Program-made: the position numbers and the translations under genes
Notes under the pieces: model-generated
What the model saw: only the letters and a program-made list of their open reading frames with translations
What the model was told of the DNA's origin: nothing
Database searches by the model: none
In this document: in pieces, positions 36,209 to 48,986 of the stretch
Layout: each line of letters opens with the position of its first letter
How positions within the stretch are numbered: the first letter of the stretch is position 1
NCBI GenBank assembly: GCA_002749535.1
Contig: MZZL01000387.1
Span: forward strand, 436,090-500,089
Origin: Apophysomyces variabilis
Taxonomy: Eukaryota > Mucoromycota > Mucoromycetes > Mucorales > Mucoraceae
Reading direction: 5' to 3'
Length of the DNA: 64,000 nt

Positions 36209-39046
36209 ATGGACAGCATTCAGACTTTTATCTCTGAAGCAGCAGAGAGTCTCGGCTGTGGGAATTTACAGGTATATAATAAGAAAAGAATGCAGAGCCG
36301 ACCAAAGCTATTTACACCAACGGAATAGAACTCTTACAATTTGTATCTTAAAGCTCTCTATGCCGCTCTCAATGAACTCGATAAACTCAAACTCATTGAT
36401 CATTGCAAGTCCTTTGAAAAAAAAGCAAGATGTATATAACTAAACTCCTATTTTTTTTCATATAGGTGGTACTGTACTACCAAACAATGTGTCCTCCATA
36501 TTTGGATTGGCACGAACTTGTTTACAGAACGCGGAAGACATCTCAAAGAAGCGAACAGCAGCATTTTTCCAAAATAAATGCTTAGTAGATGAGCCTACCG
36601 AGATCAAGTCATCTCCACCTCCCGTCCCTCCAAAGCCTAAGTCAATATTATGCAGACCTACACCACCACCTCTACCCGCCAGGCCAAAAGCGGTAAAACC
36701 AGGCCCACCTCGACCTCAGATTGTGGAACAAGGGGTCTGGGATTCGGATGATGAAGATGATGACGATGACGACGAAGTTGAAGACCCAGACGGTGATGGT
36801 GTGTTGCATAGAAATCAAACAGAATGTGTTAAGTTGTTGTTAATAGATACGATACATCGTGAGGTGAAGCCGAGACCACATCCTTACCGCCGTTCCTCTA
36901 CTTCCAATATCCCAGCACCTGCATCACCTGTATCGGCGAATCCTCTCACAGCAGTCAAGTCGTTTCTATCCCTGCCTGGTTCTATAGCTTCAAATTCTAG
37001 CGAAGGAAAGAAATTGACCTCGGAAGCGAGCAGCGAAGACATGATGTTTTTAAAAGGGGTTGTTGATCCTACTTGTTTGGTCCCAGCACAAATAACTGTA
37101 GGTGACAGCCTCGCTCCAACACCCGCAGGGACCGTACCATTGATTCCTCAAGCTCCTCTACTTTCGATTTACAAATCGCTTCAGGTTAAGCTGAATGAAC
37201 TAGAAAAAGCAAAAGCATCCAAGCAATCTATGACGGACATCAAATCATCTTTAAATCGTGTCCGTAATATCCACATGTCGGCCACAACAGTGCCCACTAT
37301 ACTGCAGTTTCCACCCATGCTCATCGCCTATCAGCTTACATTGATTGACTCCGCTATCTTCCGCCACATCCCGCCCGTGGCACTGCTCACTCACTCTCCA
37401 AAGACACCTCATCCAGCCATTGTAGCCTCAACGGACTTTTTCAATTATCTTACACGTGTAATAGAGCATTCAATTCTACTCCAACAGGATGCATCAGGCA
37501 GGGCACAACACGTGCATCACTGGATAAAAATTGCCTGCCGATGCCATCAGCTCAAGAATTACCAAACCTTGAAAGCAATTGTATCTGCCTTAGGAACACC
37601 ACCAATTCAGCGTCTTAAGCGTACTTGGGCATTTGTACCAAAGAAGACATTGGTACGCATGGAGGAGCTTAACCAATTGATGTCGGAAACGTCCAATTAT
37701 GGACGCTATCGTGAAACCTTAAATGACGCTGGTAGCGATTCTACAGTCCCATTTTTGGGTATTTTCATTCATGATATGACCTATTTGACGGCATTAAGGA
37801 AGAGTCAGCCAAATATTGCATCAAATGCGCAACAAGATCCCAGAGTGACCGAGCTTTTGAAGCAGTTCGAAACATTACAGCAGTGCTCTCCTTATCCCGC
37901 AGCTATGTCCCCTACCTGTGTTAAGGATATCAATAAGAATCGCCGCCGTAAGCTTTCGTACGCTTTAAGAAGTGGCTCTTCCATGAAAAGACACCTAGTC
38001 TTTGCTACAACGGACGACGAAATAGGGGAACTTAGCGTTGATCTGCAACAATGTTTGGTGACACAGTATCTGGTGAGATATCCCTTTTTGTCGTTTGTTT
38101 GTTTTGTGCTTTCAAGTGTATAAACTAACGTATCGTGCCTCAGTTGACCAGATCCTGGGTTGGCGAAAAAGTAGTCGATGAACTGAGTGTTTTACGAGAA
38201 CCTCCAAAAGCAGTGCGCAGTAATTCTGCGACAGATCCCGTCACAGGAACAGCTACACACCCCAACAGTCTTCGTAGCAGTTCCGGCAGTTTATCTAGTA
38301 GCAGTGACAGCAGGCCGATCAGTATAGAAGACAGCACTGAGTGCGTCGAAGCTGGACAAGATGATGATGAGATGAAGCAAGATAAGAAGGACGGGTGGTC
38401 TGCATTTTGGTTGTTTGGACGAAAGAGTATGGATCATGGCATGGGAAGACCTATCATCAATACTAGCAGCGGTGCAGGTCCATCGCTGTCAGCAGAAAGC
38501 CCCACCAGTATGATGCGTTCACCGAGACACTTCTCATTTGATGAGCATGTGGATGACAACGTTCCAAGAAGAGAGCGAAAGTTCGAGACTGTGCGGGAGC
38601 GTATCACCATGCGTGAAGGAAGCTTCAGCTCCCAAGGATCTTTAGCTGCATCCATTTTCCGAAAAGAGTTTTGGCGAAGTAATAGCATTTCAGCGCAAGA
38701 GGGTGGCTCAAAACCCATGCAGAAGAGCTTCAGCGGCCTAACCGACTCTCATCTACTGCATCCTCAGTATAAATCATCACCGACGCTTTCGGGCAGATCG
38801 CAAACCGTCCGAAGACGACGAAGCTCCTCCACATCCCTTCCTCAAATAAAACCAGTTGCTGAACCTGACTTTGGACGACATACTTTATCAAGAAGCAACG
38901 CGAAACAAATTACACCTGCGTCGTTCCTCGACCTGTCTCCTCACCCGTTGGATCCTTCTCCATCCCCAGTTAGCCAACGTCAATCACGATCATTTGACGG
39001 AAGCAGCAAGTGCGATATATCTTTAACATACAGCAAGACAAGATGA
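36209..39046 (+). CDS. Ras guanine nucleotide exchange factor (CDC25 domain), proline-rich N-terminus
   Basis: The main exon runs in frame from about 36466 to 38072. A 71-nt intron (38073-38143) follows, then the last exon 38144-39046. The main exon has proline-rich SH3-ligand stretches (PPPVPPKPKS, PPPLPARPKAVKPGPPRP), an acidic run, then the RasGEF catalytic domain (LTLIDSAIFRHIPP, WIKIACRCHQLKNY, ALGTPPIQRLKRTW, PFLGIFIHDMTYL). The last exon is Ser-rich and presumably regulatory. The start at 36209 (MDSIQTFISEAAESLG) with a small helical exon near 36350-36430 is a guess; joins in this 5' part are not settled. By family it loads Ras with GTP, opposing the RasGAP next door. Confidence 0.85.
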
Positions 39047-40665
39047 AGTAGCGAGGATGATGGCTTTACGTTGCATTGTAAATGTTAGAAATTCGGTAGA
39101 AGACGACGATGAAGTGCGAAAGAAAGGAAAAACTGCCGATAACCTCTCGAGATGATTGAGCGTCTTTCCATGTTCAATTTCGAGTTGTACAGTAACATTC
39201 TTATCGAACTTGCATTTGTGGATGAAAGGACAATATACCGACCAGAATAGCCAAAAAGTATCATTAAATGATATCAATACATACGTCTCGCATCGCTATA
39301 GTTTTTCTTTGCTCTTTTGAGCGGATTGGGCAAAAGCACTCTCCATTTCTTTACGGGAGTTTGATAGTTTCTGTTTGCTTTTTTACTTGGAAGAAAGCAC
39401 AGCAAGGTTAGAGAGTGATCGAGGAGTTACGCGGGCTGGACAATAGCACGTGGCGTAAATATAGGGTTCCTTGGCAACAATAGTCTTTAAGAGGGATTAA
39501 AGCATGATACCCAGCCATTACCATTCATCTTTCCCATATGAACCCGTATATATTTGTCGTGGAGGATCCCCTGGATGCTACATAAATAAGGTTATACAAA
39601 CAAGGGCTCAAAGAGATGTCATAGAAACTCGTTCTTTTGACATAATGAAGGAGGAAAGGCTTTATGATTACAATGTTATTGACTTTTTGATTCGCTTACC
39701 AGCTATAATCTATGAATTTGAATCAATTAGTTCTATATTACAAGCTTGTTTCACCCTGTCTCTGGATGGCTAACCATAAAATGTTGGCTATCATCGATGC
39801 AAAGCCATTAAGGAAAAAAAAATAGCACGTTGTCCTGCCTATCAAATGCTAATGATTTCATTGTATTGCTTCTAGGGATGATCTACGTAGTAACTACGAT
39901 TCGAGATCGGCTGCTTGATTAACGCTCCTGGAATAATTTTTCTGCCGTTCTGTTTCTCCTAGATCTGTGCCAAAATAAACTCCCAATGTCTCATAACGTT
40001 TGTTTACTTCTCCTGTAATTACAAGTAAAAGGAGAGAAAAGGGACCTTCGCACAAACAGTTAATTACCTGACAAATTGAATAGCATGTTTTCCGTTTTTC
40101 TGCAGGGGAGGATTGGATAGCTTCATTTTTGAAATGTAATGTAAAATAGAAACTACGTGTTGACTTTGATATGTTAAAGTACTAGCTGGTTATGGGGTTA
40201 GGCCTGGGCATGGTCTCTCCACATTTTCTTTCCGTGTCTGAAAACAATCCACACGCTTACAGAATGCCTTTTAACTAAAAATATTACTCGATTTCCTAAT
40301 AATCCACGCCATGTTATCTCCCAGACGTTAACCATTGCTTGGATTTGAACCCTGTTACGATAAGCATTGGCTGAACTTTGAAATATCCTAAGTCTAGCTG
40401 TCATTTTACACAAATTTGAATTGTCCAAAATGACTTTTGATACAAATATGGAAATTGCATTTACTGTGGGTTTCCTATTTGTCTGCGTGTTTCTACTTTT
40501 TATTTGCGGACTGGGGATTGAAGTTTTTGTGGAATCAAAAAAATGCTTTCCTTGCATGGACGCAAAATTTATTTAGAGTAGCGTTCAATAAACAGTATCA
40601 TTATCAGTTCTAACTGCTAAGCTCCCTTTGCTTTCTTTCACTCCCGTTGTATGATTTCTAGATAT
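39047..40665. other. Spacer, no gene recognised
   Basis: Presumably contains the 3' ends of the two convergent flanking genes. Short frames exist on both strands (39504-39773 plus; 40198-40557 minus), but neither has a recognisable motif or splice partner. Confidence 0.45.
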
Positions 40666-41872
40666 TCAATTAATCAAAGTTGGAGCATATTTTTGCCTAC
40701 CTCCCATATCCTCAAAATCCAAGTCATAATCATCCAATCCTTCCTTCTCAGCAATAACTTTCGCAGTTTCCATAATGGATGGGTATACTATAAGCGATTC
40801 CAGGTGAATTGGCTCCCTGGCAGACGCTCTATCGTCATATGCTTTAGCTGACAACATGACAAGTAACAAACGGAAACAAACCGGTGATTATTAATACGTC
40901 GAGCAGTAGCTTCCCTGGCTTCTTTCAACGTTGTTGGGGAGCAGTTTTGATTGATGCATTGTGACAACGCCTCTCTCTCGTTTGCTTTCATTCCTGATGG
41001 AAAAGCCAGATGCCATGTCTGTAGCAAATTATAACACTCTTCAATCTGGCCAATCCATGTTCGAGCCAATGAATAAATACGGCTGCATAAGCTCATATAA
41101 ACAAGCGCAAGTGAAACAAAGTGTTCAAGCTTCAGAAGTGCTGTGTGATCCCTATCATTAGACAAAGCGTGTTAGGACCAGATGTGTGAGACGGGCATAC
41201 TAATATACCTGTAAGTCTCTATCAATACAATTTGAAGCTTAGAAACAAAGACCAGATATTGGGTCAATACACTGCACTCATTAAAGGAAACCCGATCTGC
41301 AAACCTTGTCTAGTAATAATGTTGCAGCAATTAATCGATGCATTGTGTATTCTGCAAACTCTTTAGTGGGAATATGTGTCCAGTTGCTTTTACAGCTATC
41401 TAGGCTTTTTGTCGGAAGAGAAATTCGTTGATACATGCTATAACCCAAGGTCACAACTTCCACTTACGATCGAGTGTTCCAGAAGGCCATATAAAATTCA
41501 TTCAAAATCGCGTCTATCCCTAACGCTTTCAGGCGTTTAAGAAGGCGACGCACCTAACAGTAATAAAAGGAGAGGGACGCTACGGTTTAAAACGAAAGGG
41601 GAAGCGTGACACTGCCTGATACATACCTCTGCTGTTCGTCGGAATCGATGAAATGGTCGGTGTTGATTCACATTCTTATAATGTAATCTATCCCATACAG
41701 TGCAATCGATCCAGAACAATTTTCGTGAACCAAACGATGTTCGAAAATTATTCAGCTTATTTAACTGCTTGTCATGATTGACCAATATTCTTTTATCTAC
41801 TCGTTCTTTTGGTAAGCTCTTGTTCAAAGGCATTGCTGCCTTCAACAATGAATAGGACGGAAGAGGTGTCAT
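40666..41872 (-). CDS. NEPRO/Rmp1-like nucleolar RNA-binding protein, several exons
   Basis: Starts at ATG 41872 (MTPLPSYSLLKAAM). The block LHYKNVNQHRPFHRFRRTAE, continuing after an intron (GTATGT...TTAG) as VRRLLKRLKALG, fits the Nepro N-terminal/RNase MRP protein 1 pattern as I remember it. Further helical exons follow (YTMHRLIAATLLLDK; SVLTQYLVFVSKLQIVLIE; LCSRIYSLARTWIGQIEECY), with an acidic end (LDDYDLDFEDMGG) and a stop at 40668-40666. By family it may act in pre-rRNA processing with RNase MRP. Exon joins between the second and fifth exons were not all resolved. The helical content could be matched by other families, so the name is tentative. Confidence 0.5.
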
Positions 41873-43181
41873 TGTGGAACTAGTGTCAGGCTGATAGCAG
41901 CACGCGGGAGGTCATAAATTTTGACGAAATTTTTTTTTTTTTCATTTTTTTTTTTTTTTTTTTTGGATCAGTGTCTTAGGGACAATAACTCGGTCATCCT
42001 TGGAGCGGGTAAACAAACGTATACCTGGTTTCGTTTATAGCTCATATATTCACTTTCGGTATCTCTATATAACAGTGTTACTTCTCTAGATAATCCTATA
42101 CAATTTTTATCTTGCAGGCAAAAGCGTAATCCTCGTATCTAGCATAACCATTTAGCAGCAACTTGCTTTAATTTTGTGGAAGAAACCCTCTTTCGGCCCC
42201 CTAAGTTGGTATGATTGGAGCATTTTTAGTAGAAGCAAACAAGTTTGAATAATATTTGCTGTCGAGTTAGCTTCAAAACCTGTGTACGCTTCAGAAGACG
42301 TTGGCCAGGTTTATTCCATATTAAGCAACGCATCCCCGTAAACGTTCAGCTCTTGATCACAGAAGTTTGTGCCTAATCATGTCAACGATTGCTGTCGCTG
42401 TCATCAGTAGATAAGCCCAAAACTATAATTATTATCATTGGATGTCTGTGTTTAACCTCCGTAAACCGAACGCAGAAGCAGACATCTGCTGGCGTATTGC
42501 AGAATACAAACTAAAATGGCTTTAGACAACACAGCTGACCCAGTTGTCACCTGCATAATTGAGGAATCATCCAAGATTCACGGCTTTTCTACATGTAGAA
42601 TATCCGTAATTTGCTGGTGCTCGCATCGGTAAGATCACTATTACGTTTTACGGTGAGATACTTACCAGCTATTATTTGCAACGTTCGAACTATTTCTTTT
42701 GCGTCCAGCAGCTAGGTATAAGGCATCAATTGCGTAAGTATAACGTTGTGCTACATGGTGTCTTTCACTTGTGTTAAGTCTTCAGAATTTCTTTCCAGCG
42801 CAGACTTGACGCAACAGGACATTTTGAGCGGCACAATAATTCTTTAAGAATCCACTAGGTAGTCGATGACAAGGAGATTAGCTACTATGGAACAAAATGC
42901 TTTCTAGATGTTGTTCGCTTATAGACTTTTGTATTTAAATAGCTTAAACAACTTGTTATAGTAGCCACTAAACGTAGTAGTTGTATGAATAAAGGGCTTT
43001 GACAGAATATGTCTATTATTATTGATTCTTCTCGTTTAGGACTGATATGGAAAATAGCTGAAGAAGTGGCACTCAGGCCCATCCACCCACTTGCTCCGGA
43101 GTTCTAATCGCCAAGCCACGACAAGTTGTATGCCCTTAATGTTTTTTTTCTTTAGGAAACCTTGTTCACTTCCAACACGCC
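41873..43181. other. Spacer between divergent NEPRO-like and eIF3b genes
   Basis: T-runs at 41930-41962 lie near the NEPRO-like start. TTTTTTTTCTTTAG just before the eIF3b ATG may be a promoter pyrimidine tract or the end of a 5' UTR intron. Nothing else was recognised. Confidence 0.5.
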
Positions 43182-45517
43182 ATGCCTAGCATCGACCTTA
43201 AGAACTTACCAGAACGTGAGGAAGATATCGATTTCAGCGATATTTACGAAAAGCATCAAGTAACCATTGATGATGACCTGGATACTATTGTTGTGGTGGA
43301 CGGTGCCCCCATCGTTGATGAGGCTAAGGAAGAAAAGCTTATGATGGTGTTGACCAAACTCTTCACCAAAAACGCTGGTGAGATCAAGGAGGGTGGTATC
43401 TGGATGCCTATGTCTCCTAATGCCAAGGGCAAGCGTGAGAGCAAAGGCTACCTGTTCATCGACTTCGCCACACCTGAAGCTGCACACGCAGCAGTGAGAA
43501 CCTTGGATGGCCACAAGCTGAGCAAAACCGTCCAACTGTCCGTCAACAAATTCACCGATGTTGAAAAGTACTCGAATATGGATGACGAATACGTTCCTCC
43601 ACCACAGCAGGAATTTGTTCCCAAGGAACACATTAAGAGTTGGCTCACCGATTCTCAGGCCCGTGATCAGTTTGTAATGTATCGGGCTGAAGATGTCAGC
43701 ATCTTCTGGAACCGTAAGAGTGAATCTCCCGAACACGTCTACACCCGACAGGTAAGCAGACAAAACGAGGGGAAAGGAGTAGGAAAAGCATGTCTGTGTG
43801 TATGTTGACCCACTTGTAGAACTGGACCGAGACTTATGTGCAATGGTCTCCGCAAGGTAGCTATCTCTCTACGTTTCATACACAAGGTATTGCGTTATGG
43901 GGAGGTCCATCATGGTCAAAGATTGTACGCTTTGTCCATCCGGGAGTGAAATTGATTGATTTTTCACCCAATGAACGTTACCTGGTTACCTGGTCAAATG
44001 AACCCATCAGCATGGCGAAGGTGCCTGAAGGCTCGCCTAACCCGTTCTCCGAATATGATGAAGGAAACCAGATCATTATCTGGGACGTGCACACTGGCGC
44101 TCTTCTGCGTTCTTTCCCTGTGGTTCAGACAGCCGACGCCCAAAAAACGATTCGCTGGCCTATGTTCAAGTGGTCTGCATCTGAAAAATACTTCGCACGT
44201 ATAGTACCTGGTCAGCAGTTGTCGGTCTATGAAGCGCCCAGCATGGGTTTGGTCGATAAGAAGAGTATGAAAATTCCTGGTATCGTCGATTTCGAATGGT
44301 CTCCTGCAAAGACAGATAAGAGCGATGAAAAAATTCTGCAAAAGGAGGACGTGTTGGCATACTGGACTCCTGAAGTTGGTAATCAGCCTGCCAGAGTCAC
44401 AATGATGACCATGCCCAGCAAGGAAATCATTCGTACAAAGAACTTGTTCAATGTTTCTGACGTAAGTGAGATAATTAGGCAAACTTCTCTTTGTTGTATG
44501 TAATGCTTATTTTGTTCCCGGGAATGATAGTGTAAGTTGCACTGGCAATCAAAGGGTCATTTCTTGGCTGTTAAGGTCGATCGTCACACCAAGACCAAGA
44601 AGTCGACTTTCACTAATATCGAAATTTTCCGAGTTGCTGAACGCGGTACGCCTGTGGAAACGCTGGAAATTAAGGATCCTGTTCTTGCTTTTGCTTGGGA
44701 ACCCCGGGGTGAGCGTTTTGCCACAATCACGACCAACGATCCTGCTCACGGAACTACACCTGGTCAAGGTCAAGGTGCTGTCACTATCAAGACGATCATC
44801 ACCTTCTATTATCTCGACAAGAGCAAAGCCATTGCTGGATTCAAGCCAATGAAGACAATTGACAAAAAGACAGCAAACTACATTTTCTGGTCACCCAAGG
44901 GTCGTCACGTCGTCATGGCTACTCTGCGAAGCTCTAGCGTTTACGATTTGGAATTCTACGATCTTGATTTCGAACCTCTTGCTATTGATAAGACCGAGAA
45001 GAAGCCAGAGGCTGGATCGACTGTTCAGTTATTGTCATCTCAGGAGCATTACGGTGTAACTGATATTGAGTGGGATCCTACTGGTCGTTTTGTCGTTAGT
45101 GGTTCCAGTATGTGGCGCCATTCTGCTGAACACGGCTTCTGTTTGTGGGATTTCAAGGGTCAATTATTGTTCAAGCAGAACATTGATAAGTTCAAGCAAT
45201 TGTTGTGGCGTCCTCGTCCCAAGTCCTTGTTGAGCTCTGAACAAAAGAAGAAGATTAAGAAGAATCTCAGACAGTACAGCAAGGTGTTTGAGGAAGAAGA
45301 TCTTGCAGCAGGTGATGCCACCGCAGCCAAATACATTGCAGCACGTAGAAAGGCTATCGAGGAATGGTACGCATGGAGAAAGGCGGCCGAGAAGAAATTG
45401 GCCGAAGAACGCAAGGCACTCGGCAAGGAACTACAACTGGTCGATGAAGGCAAATCCGAGGTTATCGAGGAATGGGTTGAAGAAGTTATTGAGGAAACCG
45501 AAGAGATTATCGAATAA
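43182..45517 (+). CDS. PRT1: Translation initiation factor eIF3 subunit b (Prt1), 732 aa
   Basis: Exons 43182-43751, 43820-44461 and 44531-45517 join in frame (190 + 214 + 328 codons plus stop). The N-terminal RRM (IVVVDGAPIVDEAKEEKL ... KGYLFIDFATPEAAHAAV) is followed by the eIF3b beta-propeller (TYVQWSPQGSYLSTFHTQGI, LIDFSPNERYLVTWS, VTDIEWDPTGRFVVSGSSMW, HGFCLWDFKGQLLFKQ) and the helical, charged C-terminus that binds other eIF3 subunits. The length is close to yeast Prt1. It scaffolds the eIF3 complex on the 40S ribosome. It is complete, with no sign of damage, and is convergent with the SAC1 gene (192 bp between stops). Confidence 0.97.
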
Positions 45518-45709
45518 AGCAGAGAAAAACCGTAAAAGATTGCCATCCCACCATTTCCAGCATTCAAGCATTATTGTAACAAATAAAAAACCGATGCGAA
45601 GTTGTTGATTACATGAAGTTTTCCATGGTTACAAATATACAAGTTATGTGATGTATAACAGCGCGTAAAGCAAAAGGATCCATTTAGTAGAAAATAATAG
45701 CAATAAAAC

Positions 45710-48583
45710 CTAAGGATTCCCCTCTACGGATCCTTTCGAGTCTATATCATCCCAGTCATCGGGTAGAGCTACAGGCACCAGATGAGGCCATTGCACAAAC
45801 TGGTCTCCATGCCGAAGAGCGAACCGGATGGCAGCATTGATTACAGAAAGCCAGAAAACGATCAAGAACAAGTAAGCACTGGTCGATTCGAATCCAGGGT
45901 AATCGGGACGGATCAGTATAAGTAAAAGCATGAAGATAGCAAACATCAAGATGTACGGCACCACGCGGATACGTAATGGCTTATCGGTCGCAAACGGACT
46001 GCAATGCTGCTTTGTCGCCTTAGTCGTCGATTGCACCACATACTGACCAAGGAACAAATCGATGGCATCCTGTCGCTGGCCATCAAAGAAGTTGTTCTTG
46101 ACGTAGCGAGTAACGGAGTTGTTGAAATCTTGCACCATACCTGCCACAGTTCTGTTGCCCGTTCTATATATATATATATAATGGAAGGAATTGATTGTAT
46201 CGTCCATAAGCAATTCATTCTTCTTTTTTTTTTTCAGTTATTTACCTGGTAAAATCCGTTTTCAGTGCACCTGTACCGGAGTAAGGACAGCTAACAGCAT
46301 CAGCATTATCAGCCCAAACTGACCAAAAGTAAACTTGTTAAGACCGATCTCTTTTCCATTCGTATTCCTTATTTACCATTGCGGAATACGGACATAAAAC
46401 CTGGATGACTTTCCACAGTCTCACCGACTTCCAATACGCCGATTTCGCGCAGTTGCTGGTCCAAAACCCACCGAGCAAAATTACTCTGTACAACATTGGT
46501 TCGATCCAGACAATCCATGCAGTTGGTTCGGATAACGGAGGTTTGGGTCTTGAGAACAACACCCTCGTCGTATGATAAATACCTGATAGATAAAAAGAAA
46601 AATCTCTCGTTTAGTAGATCCATCTTACGACGTTCTATGGCTGCCTTACTCTTGCTTAGCCAATTCATCCTTCAGTTGGTCTACTAAGAGTTGAATTCGG
46701 TACCAACGCATTTTACTACACTCATTGTGGAAATCAAAGTGTGTATAATGCAGGCGAGGATCATTTAGTTGCTCCACAACGCGTGCATATCCCTGGCCCA
46801 CAGGAAACTCATAACCCTTTTTGTTGACTAAGTTCACAAGAATCTGTGGACCATACACTTTGATCTGTTCATCAAAATGTGCACGAGCAGCAGCAAGCTG
46901 TACAAACAAACGAGACCAAGATACAGTTCAGATTCGCGACGCATTGCTTATGAAAACAAATCTCGCCAACGGACTTACACTCTTTCTGCCTTCACCGACC
47001 CATAGACTAGGGCTATACTTGAGGTTGATTACCTGAGCCCATTGCAAGGGTACTGATCCACGGGTTTGGACATACGATAGCTTCTTTTTGCCTGTAAATG
47101 GTTGTCCTGCACCTGGTCCATCATATAAAACCAGTTGTTCTGTCTCGACAAAGTTGGAAACATGGCCCTGATCGTCAATTCCGCGCGAGAAATAGCGTGT
47201 GCCAGCTCTATGTCGACTGCGACGGGTGATAAGTGTGAGCACAAATGGTTTGCCATTGATGCGAGTCACTTGGAGCTCGACAACTAGAATACATTCGTTT
47301 AATTTAAAGAATCCATGTTCCAGTTTATGCGTAGCTTACATCCTTGTAGCACAGGCAGAATAAAGTCGTCAAGCTAAACAAGAAACAACATATATTAGCT
47401 CCTCCATAGCCATAAACATGTGTTTGCTTGTTTTTGCTTACATTATCGTTGGCATTAATCAATTTACTGGAAAGATACCGATTCCAAAAAAATCGTTCAT
47501 CAGCCTAACATAAAATCAGTCCTTCTTTTCCCTTCGCTAATCAGGATGGATTTCTCCTTACTCGTTTCCACAAGGGCTGTTTCAAGGTTTCGGCCGAAAA
47601 TTGAGTCTGCCGCTGTAAACTTTGTGTCAAATCATAGGTGTGGGAGTAATAAAAAGTGTTCGATTTAAGGTGGCCTTCTAGAAGATTAACATAGGATTGC
47701 TCATCCTGTACCTAACATTATATTAGTGGTTAGTTATAAATTTATCTTTTGTTCTGCTTTGCTCCTTTACTTGATCTTCTGAGAGCCCCGCTAAATTATG
47801 GGGTAAAGGCAAAATCTGGAAGGCAGTAACACGACATATATCGTGTCCACCAATGGTACCGATACAGTCACGTTCAGTGATGACAATCATGTATTCACCT
47901 AAAACGGTCGTTGTCAAAAACCCAGCATAGCGAGCAAACTCTGGGTCTGTACTAACCTGCATGCAACTGAATGAAACCCATGACACCATGAACTGTTAGA
48001 GTGCGTATTTGCTCAGTCACTGGCGGCACGACATCTAATAGCATAAAGGAAAATGAAGTGTTTATGTTATTTCTCCACTTTTGGCGTGTAGCAACGGCTT
48101 ACTGATGAGCTGAAGTGCACCCGTCTCTCGATGAACTTGTAGATTGGCGCCTTTATCTGGTGCAAATATGTATGCATCCTTGGTGATATACCTGGTCAAA
48201 CGGATCGTGTTAGTCCACCCCATTGGAAAACCAGTGTGGTTAACATTACAGCTGCAAAGTTTTATGCATGATGTCGATGCAACTCGTAAAGAAAAAATGG
48301 AATCAAGGGTCAAAAAGGAGAAAGGCTTTAAGCTGTGCTTTCTCCGGGACCTGAAAGACAGAAAGTGCGCCCGAATAGGATTGGTGCGAATGAGGAATTT
48401 TCATGGCACTTTTGTGTGTTCTCAATCTGGCCCGTCACCATGACTGCTTCCCTCATACTGCATATAACATCGTTTGCAAAGTTCGGAAAATGAAGATACC
48501 GAGAGACCCTGACGAAGCGCACAAATGAAAGGAGGATATCACCGAATTTAACCATACTTTAAGCGCAACATTCCATTCTTCAT
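45710..48583 (-). CDS. SAC1: Sac1-type phosphoinositide phosphatase, membrane anchored
   Basis: A multi-exon gene. N-terminal SAC domain exons include [40 protein letters not shown] and [12 protein letters not shown] segments. The catalytic CX5R(T) motif is [15 protein letters not shown] near 46,490-46,530. Two C-terminal hydrophobic helices ([18 protein letters not shown] and [17 protein letters not shown]) would anchor it in the ER/Golgi membrane. The stop is at 45712-45710. The proposed start is a short first exon ([12 protein letters not shown] at 48583) joined over a 0.3-kb intron to YITKDAY; this exon is tentative. By family it dephosphorylates PI4P. Confidence 0.92.
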
Positions 48584-48636
48584 AGCTCTAGATAGGTCTA
48601 ATCGTGAAGAAATGGTGTCTTTTTATATTATATAAT

Positions 48637-48986
48637 TTAATCTAGTGGCACGTTCATCTTGTATGTTTCCTTCACACGTTTCGCAAAGTCAGTATAACCA
48701 CCAATAAACGCCTGGCGACCAGTATCGCAGCCTTCATAGATAAAGGGTGACGTTCTATGGTTTGTGTCAAACGCCTATCATGATACATGTGTTAGCTTGA
48801 TAGTCCTTCTTTGGGCAGTCCTCCTACTCACTTGTTGCAGCTCTTTGGATCGATCAGCCCATTGTTCTCGAACATAAGCATTGACATCGACTTTGATGTG
48901 CGGATGTTTCTCCGATAAGCGATCGCCAATCTCTATAGCGTTTTGAAAGTAAAGGCAGGACAGGAACCCTTCCTACATGTCATAGA
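48637..48986 (-). CDS. Small thioredoxin-fold protein like the N-terminal domain of MDH1B (5' end not found)
   Basis: Two exons are clear: one starting after TGTAG at about 48976 (EGFLSCLYFQNAIEIGDRLS to WADRSKELQQ) and one from about 48776 (AFDTNHRTSPFIYEGCDTGR to KMNVPLD) ending with TAA 48639-48637. SPFIYEGCDTGR...FIGGYTDFAKRVKETY closely resembles the N-terminal domain of animal MDH1B as I recall it, without any dehydrogenase part. CLYF sits where that family has a CPYY-like site. The first exon upstream was not identified. It lies 54 bp from the proposed SAC1 ATG on the same strand. Function unknown. Confidence 0.6.

Noticed and set aside
39504..39773. Possible 89-codon gene on the plus strand
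   Set aside because: No motif, no splice partner and an A/T-rich setting; likely chance.
40198..40557. Possible 119-codon gene on the minus strand
   Set aside because: No recognisable domain; it does not continue the NEPRO-like gene in frame.
43206..43763. Long frame antisense to eIF3b exon 1
   Set aside because: It mirrors the strongly biased codons of a real exon; no independent support.
46165..46182. TA dinucleotide run as an origin or regulatory site
   Set aside because: It lies in an intron-like gap of SAC1 and is a simple microsatellite.
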